Shown here one piece after another: positions 1-5,481 of a DNA stretch of 14,721 nucleotides. The notes beneath the pieces are model-generated. The model had not been told where the DNA came from. It made no database searches and saw nothing but the letters and a program-made list of their open reading frames with translations. This stretch comes from Bacteroidota bacterium (GTDB lineage: Bacteria; Bacteroidota; Bacteroidia; NS11-12g; UBA955). The position numbers were made by a program, and so were the translations under genes. Every line of letters starts with the position of its first letter. Positions within the stretch are counted from its first letter, which is position 1. The stretch covers positions 1-14,721 of the forward strand of contig JAURQA010000259.1 of NCBI GenBank assembly GCA_030836345.1. The letters run 5' to 3'.

Positions 1-325
1 AGTCAGCATAAAATTCATCCACACTCGCTTTTTCTAAAACCGGCACCCGCTCTTGCAAAATTTCTGTGACCATTTTAGAAAATTTGGTATATGTACCCGC
101 ATTTCCTTTAATCACAATAGCTTCTGGACAAAGCTGTCTTGCCATTTTCATAGGCATACCTGAGTGCACACCAAACAGCCTTGTTTCATAACTAGCAGCA
201 GAAACAACACCTCTATTTCCAGTGCCGCCCACCAGGATAGGCTGGCCAATTAAACGGCTATCCAGTAAACGTTCACAGGAGACAAAAAAGGTGTCTAAGT
301 CCATATGTAAAATTTTCCTTTCCAA
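1..325 (-). CDS. dinB: DNA polymerase IV (Y-family translesion polymerase), N-terminal part
   Basis: This is the first 108 residues of a Y-family DNA polymerase, running off the left edge. The family copies past damaged template bases with low fidelity. The visible part has the N-terminal DxD motif (MDLDTFF, Asp9 and Asp11), the GGTGNRGVVSAASYETRLFGV nucleotide-binding stretch, SGMP, the LCPEA motif, and the second catalytic motif SVDEFYAD with Asp103 and Glu104, the same numbers as in E. coli DinB. I chose a TTG start at 325-323. It gives MERKILHMDLD, which lines up with the E. coli beginning MRKIIHVDMD, and an in-frame stop lies two codons further upstream. The first ATG (304-302) would cut the protein seven residues short, inside the first beta strand. 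The gene is divergent from an S24-type repressor, and its promoter abuts the shared operator, so damage induction is inferred. The remaining two thirds (thumb and little finger) are outside the window. Confidence 0.93.
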   Translation of the reverse strand, partial: MERKILHMDLDTFFVSCERLLDSRLIGQPILVGGTGNRGVVSAASYETRLFGVHSGMPMKMARQLCPEAIVIKGNAGTYTKFSKMVTEILQERVPVLEKASVDEFYAD

Positions 326-362
326 GGCTTATTATTTATTGATATGTGTTGTAGTTAAAGGG

Positions 363-370
363 CAAATATA
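363..370 (-). promoter_or_regulatory. Predicted dinB promoter, -7 box
   Basis: The minus strand reads TATATTTG here, a full match to the Bacteroidota -7 consensus TAnnTTTG. It lies about 37 bases before the predicted TTG start of dinB. The left operator palindrome (371-383) fills the spacer immediately upstream. No good TTG -33 element is seen at 19-21 bp, so the promoter may be weak. Confidence 0.6.
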
Positions 371-405
371 TGGAATAATTCCACATTTTTGGAATTATTC
401 CATAT
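368..405. promoter_or_regulatory. Double palindromic operator between dinB and the S24 repressor
   Basis: Two 16-bp arms (368-383 and 390-405) are perfect inverted repeats around a 6-base spacer. Each arm also contains its own 13-bp palindrome: TGGAATAATTCCA at 371-383 and TGGAATTATTCCA at 390-402, each broken only at the central base. The two centres are 19 bp apart, close to two helical turns, as expected for two repressor dimers on one face of the DNA. The left site fills the dinB promoter spacer and the right site overlaps the -33 region of the repressor promoter. The likely ligand is the adjacent Cro/CI-like repressor, making this an autoregulated SOS-type operator. The symmetry is seen directly; the binding partner is inferred from position. 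Confidence 0.85.
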
Positions 406-419
406 TAAACGTATATTTG
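388..419 (+). promoter_or_regulatory. Predicted promoter of the S24 repressor gene
   Basis: A TTTG at 388-391 and TATATTTG at 412-419 are separated by exactly 20 bp, matching the Bacteroidota promoter pattern (TTG, 19-21 bp, TAnnTTTG). Only four bases (atcc) separate the -7 box from the ATG at 424, so the predicted transcription start falls at or next to the start codon. The -33 element lies at the edge of the right-hand operator palindrome, consistent with autorepression. Confidence 0.7.
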
Positions 420-423
420 ATCC

Positions 424-1161
424 ATGGAACCCTTACCCATAGAGGCCAAAAGATTAAAATCTCTTAGAGATGACTTGGGCTTAAGTCAAATAGAATTTGC
501 CGAAAAAGTAGGTTTAAAAACTACAGCAGATATCGAAAGAGGTAAAACTAGAATTACTGGATACATTGTAAAAGAATTGCTTAAACAATTCCAAATTAAC
601 CCGCTCTGGCTATATGGTGAGAGCAAGAAAAAATATTTACAGACAGACGTATTGCCTAAAATGATTTCTGTCAATGAAACAGGATCTGAGAACATTGTAC
701 TGGTTAATGAAAAAGCTGCTGCTGGCTATGGTCAGAACATAGGAGACCCTGAATATTATGGCCAATTACCTGCATTTAGTTTTCCTTTATTTGAATACAG
801 AAATGCCACATTTAGAGGGTTTCAAATTTCAGGAGATAGCATGCTTCCTTTAGTGCACCCCGGCGATTGGGTTTTGGCCAAGGCCGTATCATCCATCCAT
901 GATATTAAGGACCATCAGATATATATTATTATAGAAGCAGAAAGCATCCGATTAAAAAAGGTAGAACGCAGTAAAGACGGCAATAATCTGGCTCTTATTT
1001 CAACGAATTCCGAATACCCCCCGGTGAGCGTAAATACGAAAGATGTTTTAGAGATTTGGGAATACCACAGCAAGGTAAGTATGGGCGTAAAAGATACGGG
1101 CCACTTAACCTTAGCAAATATCTACAATGAGATTCAAGACATTAAAAAAGGAATGGGATAA
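424..1161 (+). CDS. LexA/UmuD-like self-cleaving repressor (XRE helix-turn-helix plus S24 peptidase)
   Basis: A 245-residue repressor. Residues about 9-64 form a Cro/CI-type helix-turn-helix (SQIEFAEKVGL...TTADIERGKTRIT), not the winged helix of classical LexA. Residues about 90-215 are an S24/LexA-type autoprotease. It has a likely Ala100-Gly101 cleavage bond in KAAAGYG, a nucleophile Ser139 in SGDSMLPLVHPGDWV, and a general-base lysine at 178 or 179 in RLKKVER. A 30-residue tail follows (residues 216-245). By analogy with LexA, CI and UmuD, it should bind the palindromes at 368-405, repress itself and dinB, and cleave itself when RecA filaments form on damaged DNA. That role is inferred. 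The start at 424 is forced: an in-frame TGA lies at 418-420 and no Met follows until residue 80, past the HTH. There is no room for a ribosome-binding site between the promoter and ATG. Confidence 0.88.
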   Translation: MEPLPIEAKRLKSLRDDLGLSQIEFAEKVGLKTTADIERGKTRITGYIVKELLKQFQINPLWLYGESKKKYLQTDVLPKMISVNETGSENIVLVNEKAAAGYGQNIGDPEYYGQLPAFSFPLFEYRNATFRGFQISGDSMLPLVHPGDWVLAKAVSSIHDIKDHQIYIIIEAESIRLKKVERSKDGNNLALISTNSEYPPVSVNTKDVLEIWEYHSKVSMGVKDTGHLTLANIYNEIQDIKKGMG

Positions 1162-1197
1162 ATGAGATGTAGGAATTTTTTCTTCGCCCAGGTTCTT

Positions 1198-2007
1198 CTA
1201 TTTATTTGATTGAATCCAAGCATCTACAGCGGCTCTTACACTTTTTGTTTTTAGCAACAAATCATTGGCTGCAGCATAGTTCAAATCCGTTTCTTCCATC
1301 ACCATTCGAGTACCTCGATCCACTAATTTATCATTGCTCAATTGCATATCAATCATTTTATTGCCTTTTACATGGCCCAATTTAATCATAAGGCTAGTGG
1401 TAATCATATTCAAAGCCAGCTTGGTGCCCGTACCTGCTTTCATTCGCGTACTTCCCCTTACAAACTCAGGGCCCGTAAGTACTTCCATAGGAAAATCAGA
1501 GGCCGCAGCAATTGCCGAATCTGAATTACACACAATACATCCTGTGCTTATTCCATTTGCTTTACACGCATTCATTGCGCCCAGCACATAAGGTGTTTTA
1601 CCTGAAGCAGAGATTCCTACAACTGTATCATTGGAATGAATCCCATGCTCTAACAATTGCTTATAACAAGCTGCTGTGTCGTCCTCTGCAAATTCCACAG
1701 CTTTACGAATAGCAGTGTCTCCTCCAGCTATAATGCCAATCACCACACCATGGTCTACGCCATAAGTAGGAGGGCATTCACTCGCGTCTACAATACCCAA
1801 ACGTCCGCTAGTACCTGAACCCACATAGAATAAGCGACCTCCCTTTTTCATTTTTAATAAAGTATCACTACAAAAACGTTCTATTTGAGGAATAGCCCGG
1901 TGCACCGCATGGGCTACAGACTGATCTAGATCATTTATTGCATTTAATAAGGCGCCCATTTTATAAGTTTCTAAATCGGTATATTTTGATTGATCTTCTG
2001 TACTCAT
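1198..2007 (-). CDS. murQ: N-acetylmuramic acid 6-phosphate etherase
   Basis: MurQ cleaves the D-lactyl ether of MurNAc-6-phosphate to give GlcNAc-6-phosphate and D-lactate, a cytoplasmic step in recycling cell-wall sugars. The 269-residue protein is a SIS-fold enzyme. It has the phosphosugar signature GSGTSGRLGIVDASECPPTYG (residues 63-83) with the catalytic Glu77, the second acidic residue Glu108 in AVEFAEDD at the spacing found in E. coli (Glu83/Glu114), GISASGKTPY at 131-140, and RGSTRMKAGTGTKLALNM at 184-201. It is somewhat shorter than the 298-residue E. coli enzyme at both ends, which I believe is usual in Bacteroidota. Its ATG overlaps the stop codon of the upstream GH3 gene (ATGA), so translation is probably coupled and both share one promoter. 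It converges on the S24 repressor gene with a 36-base gap that holds no clear terminator. Confidence 0.95.
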   Translation of the reverse strand: MSTEDQSKYTDLETYKMGALLNAINDLDQSVAHAVHRAIPQIERFCSDTLLKMKKGGRLFYVGSGTSGRLGIVDASECPPTYGVDHGVVIGIIAGGDTAIRKAVEFAEDDTAACYKQLLEHGIHSNDTVVGISASGKTPYVLGAMNACKANGISTGCIVCNSDSAIAAASDFPMEVLTGPEFVRGSTRMKAGTGTKLALNMITTSLMIKLGHVKGNKMIDMQLSNDKLVDRGTRMVMEETDLNYAAANDLLLKTKSVRAAVDAWIQSNK

Positions 2008-3548
2008 TTTCTATACTCTTTTACAAATTGGTTCCAGTCTTCATACAAAGCATCAGACAATACCCTGGGGAATTTATTTTGTGCCCCTATTTTTTCATGT
2101 TTTTCCATCCAATTAATAAAAACCTCTTCAGGCAAAATATTTACTTTTAAGTGCTTTAATGCATGTTGCCGCTCCACAGAATAGTCATCGTTTAGCTCAG
2201 AAAGCTTGGCATTCAATTGATTCTCAATTTCTATCACATCCTCCACTTTTTTATTGCATGCAATAAACCACTCATGCCCTAGCTCACCATCTTCAAATTG
2301 CCTTCCTCTAACGGTAAATTCTGTAAATGCTAGGTTCAAGTTATGAGCACACAACTGCAAAGCTTGAGTCATATTTTCGACACTCAAATGTTCCCCACAA
2401 ATGCTTAGAAAATGCTTGGTTCTCCCCGTAATTTTAATCTCACAGTTTTCCTTATGAACAAATTTGATGGTATCTCCTATAACATAACGCCAAGCTCCTC
2501 CACCCGTAGAAATAAGTATGGCATAATCCACCCCTTCCTCCACATCTGCAAGATCTATAACTTCTGCACTTTTATTTATTTCTCCATCACTGTTAAAATT
2601 AGCGGCGTTAAAAGGCACAAACTCATAATACATATTATTCCGAAAAACGAGCCGCATTCCCTGGCTGTCTATTTTGGTTTGAAAAGCAATAAACCCTTCG
2701 CTAGCCAAGTATGTCTCATAAAACCTGACCTCTTTACCCAACATGGACTCTATGCCTTTTTTATAAGGAGATAAGGCAACACCACCCCATAAATAAACAC
2801 TAAAGTTTGGCCACAGCTCATGGATATTATTCAATTGGTGTTTTTCTAAAAGTTTTTCAATTAAAATTTTAATCCAGGCAGGCACTCCAGCAATCATTAC
2901 AACATCCCATGTATGAGCCACCTCAAGCATCGCTTCCATTTTTTCATGCCAATTACTAATGGCCCGGATCTCTGGTGAAGGCTGAGAATATCTATCAAAC
3001 CATTGAGGAACATTTTGAGTAGTAATTCCACTGAGGTCCCCGCTGTATGCAGTACCATCAAACTGCAATGTAGTACTGCCTCCAACCATTAGGTAATCCT
3101 TGGTTAAAAAATCTTTGGGTATATCTGAGTTTATAATGGAAAGCATTTGCCTTCGACTTCCACGAATAATTGACTTTAACTGAACCGAACTAATTGGGAT
3201 ATACTTGCTTGACCCCTCACTAGTGCCACTGCTTAATGCAAAGTGCTTTATGCTTCCAGGCCAGGTAACATCTTTTTCACCCTTATAGGCACGCAACCAA
3301 TATGGATGCATATCTGAGTATCCCGAAATAGGAACATTGTTTCTAAACCCTTGGGCAATATTTGGTGCAATTAGGATATCATCAAAGCCATATCTACTTC
3401 CAAACTCTGTATCCTTAGCCCTAAAGACTAGCTTTTTTAATGTAGTCTCCTGCCATTTCACAGCGCGTGAAATATTAAAAGTTAAAACATCTTTAATTTT
3501 TAACCCTCGTTTAAGTTGAATCTTTCGCCCTTGCCAAGAGAGAGGCAT
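2004..3548 (-). CDS. GH3-family acyl-adenylating enzyme (acyl acid-amido synthetase-like)
   Basis: A 514-residue member of the GH3 branch of adenylate-forming enzymes. Plant members activate a carboxylic acid with ATP and join it to an amino acid. The three ATP/AMP motifs are visible: FALSSGTSEG (residues 103-112), YLASEG (280-285), and WRYVIGD (353-359); a LSICGEHLSVENM segment (381-393) precedes the C-terminal lid domain. Length and full motif set indicate an intact enzyme. The substrate in bacteria is not known to me and cannot be read from the sequence. The gene leads a two-gene operon with murQ, overlapping it by four bases. Its predicted -7 box ends four bases before the ATG, suggesting a leaderless or nearly leaderless transcript. 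The start is supported by the usual N-terminal helix seen just after it. Family assignment is firm; function is open. Confidence 0.9.
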   Translation of the reverse strand: MPLSWQGRKIQLKRGLKIKDVLTFNISRAVKWQETTLKKLVFRAKDTEFGSRYGFDDILIAPNIAQGFRNNVPISGYSDMHPYWLRAYKGEKDVTWPGSIKHFALSSGTSEGSSKYIPISSVQLKSIIRGSRRQMLSIINSDIPKDFLTKDYLMVGGSTTLQFDGTAYSGDLSGITTQNVPQWFDRYSQPSPEIRAISNWHEKMEAMLEVAHTWDVVMIAGVPAWIKILIEKLLEKHQLNNIHELWPNFSVYLWGGVALSPYKKGIESMLGKEVRFYETYLASEGFIAFQTKIDSQGMRLVFRNNMYYEFVPFNAANFNSDGEINKSAEVIDLADVEEGVDYAILISTGGGAWRYVIGDTIKFVHKENCEIKITGRTKHFLSICGEHLSVENMTQALQLCAHNLNLAFTEFTVRGRQFEDGELGHEWFIACNKKVEDVIEIENQLNAKLSELNDDYSVERQHALKHLKVNILPEEVFINWMEKHEKIGAQNKFPRVLSDALYEDWNQFVKEYRK

Positions 3549-3552
3549 TAGA

Positions 3553-3560
3553 CAAAAGTA
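3553..3560 (-). promoter_or_regulatory. Predicted -7 box of the GH3-murQ operon
   Basis: The minus strand reads TACTTTTG, a match to TAnnTTTG, with only four bases (tcta) before the GH3 start codon. No TTG element is visible at the expected 19-21 bp upstream, so the call rests on the -7 box and its position. Confidence 0.5.
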
Positions 3561-3607
3561 AACAAATTTTATCCGTTACGTGCGTTTGAAATAATCATTT
3601 TAGTGGG

Positions 3608-3622
3608 ATTAGTGTCACTAAT
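3608..3622. promoter_or_regulatory. 15-bp perfect palindrome in a divergent promoter region, candidate operator
   Basis: ATTAGTG and CACTAAT are perfect inverted repeats around a single T. The site sits five bases upstream of the plus-strand TACTTTTG box, where the promoter spacer lies, and between two divergent transcription units. A regulator-binding role is inferred only from symmetry and position; no regulator gene is adjacent. Confidence 0.45.
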
Positions 3623-3627
3623 TGGCC

Positions 3628-3635
3628 TACTTTTG
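3628..3635 (+). promoter_or_regulatory. Predicted -7 box of the hypothetical gene / isomerase pair
   Basis: TACTTTTG matches TAnnTTTG and lies 11 bases before the ATG at 3647, predicting a leader of only a few bases. No TTG is seen 19-21 bp upstream; that region is occupied by the palindrome at 3608-3622. Confidence 0.5.
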
Positions 3636-3646
3636 CATACCTAAAA

Positions 3647-4018
3647 ATGTCTGAATCTCCAATAAGTTTAACCAAAGAATTAACTGTCAAGTGGTTCGCT
3701 TTACTCCAGTTTATTGAAGAAAACTTCCAGAAAAAACCGGATGTAAATGCAATTTTATTTTTGGTAGGAATAAGAGAAGCAGGCATCATTCCTGAAAAAA
3801 AGCTGTCCAAAGAGCAAAAAATTTATTTAATGCACATCGCTAACTGTAAAATTCTTTCTTACTCTGGCTACTACAAGCAGGTTGGATTTAATGAAGATGG
3901 TTGGCCCATATGGGAGAATGACAAAAAACTACCCAACATGGACCTATTTGAACAGGAGGTTCTCCTTAAACAACACATAATTGAATACTTTGAAAATGAA
4001 GAAATTACCGTTTTATAA
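3647..4018 (+). CDS. Conserved hypothetical protein of Bacteroidota type
   Basis: A 123-residue soluble protein without signal peptide or membrane segment. It looks like a small all-alpha or mixed protein: an N-terminal helix (about 8-28), a hydrophobic stretch NAILFLVGIREAG (34-46), a helix rich in charged residues followed by LMHIANCKILSYSGYYKQVGFNEDGWPIWE (61-90), and a C-terminal acidic helix. The HxxxC arrangement (His63, Cys67) and the aromatic GYY and DGWP motifs resemble a widespread Bacteroidota family of unknown function that I recall from memory, so I regard it as a real gene. It has its own TACTTTTG box upstream and its end overlaps the downstream lipoprotein isomerase gene, implying one transcript. 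I do not recognise a function. Confidence 0.8.
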   Translation: MSESPISLTKELTVKWFALLQFIEENFQKKPDVNAILFLVGIREAGIIPEKKLSKEQKIYLMHIANCKILSYSGYYKQVGFNEDGWPIWENDKKLPNMDLFEQEVLLKQHIIEYFENEEITVL

Positions 4019-4895
4019 TTGCCTTTTTATTGCGCTTTTTCTATGCTCCTGTGGAGGAGAAAGTGAGAATACAGCCAAAGAAGAACAAAGTCTACCAGTC
4101 ATAGAAACAGGTGAAAAGTCCTATGCTGCAATGACCGATAGCTTGCGCCTAGACTCCTTAACAAAGGTTAAAATAGAAACCTCTGTTGGAGAATTAGTTG
4201 TGGCACTTTTCGATGAAACCCCCTTACACAAGGAGAATTTTCTAAAATTAACCCGAAGTAACTTTTATAATAATACGCTGTTTCACCGCGTAATTAAACA
4301 ATTTATGGCTCAAGGTGGAGATCCTAATTCAAAAAACGCTAATCCAGGTCAGGCCCTAGGCGATGGAGGCCCAGGATACACCATTCCAAAAGAATTCAAT
4401 AATAAGCTATATCATATAAAAGGAGCCTTAGCTGCAGCCCGTAGGTCCGATCAAATCAACCCATTAAAAGAAAGCTCAGGAAGTCAATTCTATATAGTGA
4501 CCGGAAGTAAAGTTCAAAACGACTTTTGGGAAAACATGGCTATGCAGAATTCTTACGAGATTTTCTTTACGAACCCTAAGAATAATGAATACAATTTAAG
4601 AGCCGAAGCCTATCGTCAAAATCAAGACCAAGCGGGGTTGCAAGTGCTAGCAGACGAGGTTGAATCCTTAACTGCATCCCTTAGGGATAGTTTAATGAAC
4701 TCCCTGACTCCAGAATACAAAAAGATGTACGCTACTCATGGTGGGACTCCTGCTTTGGATGGGAAATACACCGTTTTTGGCTACCTCGTTTCCGGTTACC
4801 AGACTTTAGCCACTATAGAAAACAATCCTACGGCACCTGGCGACAGACCCATAGAAGATATCAAAATCATAAAATGCAGTGTTCTAAACGATTGA
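3996..4895 (+). CDS. Cyclophilin-type peptidyl-prolyl isomerase, lipoprotein
   Basis: This enzyme should speed cis-trans isomerisation of proline bonds in exported proteins, anchored by lipid on the periplasmic side. The preferred start at 3996 gives MKKLPFYNCLFIALFLCSCGG, a lipoprotein signal with lipidated Cys19; an upstream in-frame ATG at 3981 would add five residues. Cyclophilin residues are clear: FHRVIKQFMAQGGD (96-109) carries the catalytic Arg and Phe/Gln pair, followed by GALAAARR (143-150) and SGSQFYIVTG (161-170). About 75 residues with charged, helical character are inserted before the last part of the fold, GGTPALDGKYTVFGYLVSG (249-267). The position of human CypA Trp121 is Ala here, as in bacterial cyclophilins of low cyclosporin sensitivity. 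The gene overlaps the upstream hypothetical gene by 23 bases. Confidence 0.92.
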   Translation: MKKLPFYNCLFIALFLCSCGGESENTAKEEQSLPVIETGEKSYAAMTDSLRLDSLTKVKIETSVGELVVALFDETPLHKENFLKLTRSNFYNNTLFHRVIKQFMAQGGDPNSKNANPGQALGDGGPGYTIPKEFNNKLYHIKGALAAARRSDQINPLKESSGSQFYIVTGSKVQNDFWENMAMQNSYEIFFTNPKNNEYNLRAEAYRQNQDQAGLQVLADEVESLTASLRDSLMNSLTPEYKKMYATHGGTPALDGKYTVFGYLVSGYQTLATIENNPTAPGDRPIEDIKIIKCSVLND

Positions 4896-4929
4896 GAGAA
4901 GCATATTTTTCAATTTCATTAAAATGTAA

Positions 4930-4937
4930 TACCTTTG
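4930..4937 (+). promoter_or_regulatory. Predicted -7 box of the rimP-nusA transcript
   Basis: TACCTTTG matches TAnnTTTG and lies 65 bases before the rimP ATG, leaving a leader of about 60 bases that contains the hairpin at 4962-4988. No TTG is seen at the -33 position; only a T-run at 4906-4910. Confidence 0.5.
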
Positions 4938-4961
4938 CAAAACTTATAAGAACATTTATAT

Positions 4962-4988
4962 AAGGGACGCTTACCGCGGCCCTTTTTT
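4962..4988 (+). terminator. Intrinsic-terminator-like hairpin in the rimP leader, candidate attenuator
   Basis: AAGGG (4962-4966) pairs with CCCTT (4980-4984), then an A/G mismatch, then CGC (4968-4970) pairs with GCG (4976-4978) around a TTACC loop. The arm runs into six consecutive T residues (4983-4988). The hairpin lies after the predicted promoter and 14 bases before the rimP start, so it would end transcription before the operon unless read through. It might also serve as the terminator of the upstream isomerase gene. The hairpin is seen; attenuation is inferred. Confidence 0.65.
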
Positions 4989-5002
4989 ATTGACTAAAAA
5001 AT

Positions 5003-5470
5003 ATGTCAAAAATAGGCGAGAAGATAAAAGCTATCATTTTAGAAGAATCCAAGGATTTTGGGATTTTTCTTGTAGGAGAGAAATTTGCTCCAGGTGGTAT
5101 TTTATTGCAATATTTTATGGATAGTGAGGGGCCACTAGACATGAAAGAAATGACCCGTTTTGCTCGCCACATTAATCGTTTAACCGAAGAGATGGATTTG
5201 GGTGAACGAAAATTTACCTTAGAAATTAGTAGCCCGGGTGCAAGTAGAACCTTGTCCGATATTAGGCAATTACCCAAGCACATTGGAAAAACATTATTGA
5301 TTCATACAGAAGAGGGCAAAATAGAAGGTGAATTTAAATCTTTAAAAGCTGAAATATTGGAATTAGAAAAAAAAATCTTTAGATCCGTAAACAGCAAAAA
5401 GTTCACCACCGAAACAATTCATATAAACTGGTCAGAAGCCAAGGAAATTAAAGTAAAACTAAAGTATTAA
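5003..5470 (+). CDS. rimP: Ribosome maturation factor RimP
   Basis: RimP is a cytoplasmic assembly factor needed for maturation of the small ribosomal subunit. The 155-residue protein has the expected two-domain build: an alpha/beta N-terminal domain (about 1-85) and an Sm-like beta-barrel C-terminal domain (about 88-155). The family hallmark FTLEISSPGASRTL is at residues 71-84, followed by RQLPKHIGK. The order rimP-nusA-infB is conserved in most bacteria and supports the call. The stop is 11 bases before nusA, so the two are co-transcribed. The leader contains a terminator-like hairpin that may control the transcript. Confidence 0.95.
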   Translation: MSKIGEKIKAIILEESKDFGIFLVGEKFAPGGILLQYFMDSEGPLDMKEMTRFARHINRLTEEMDLGERKFTLEISSPGASRTLSDIRQLPKHIGKTLLIHTEEGKIEGEFKSLKAEILELEKKIFRSVNSKKFTTETIHINWSEAKEIKVKLKY

Positions 5471-5481
5471 AGAATAATAAA

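Noticed and set aside
222-467. Plus-strand open frame of 81 codons across the dinB-repressor intergenic region
   Set aside because: It lies antisense to dinB and across the operator, has no recognisable domain, and overlaps the repressor start in another frame.
1162-1197. Terminator between the convergent repressor and murQ genes
   Set aside because: A T-run is present but no stable stem precedes it on either strand.
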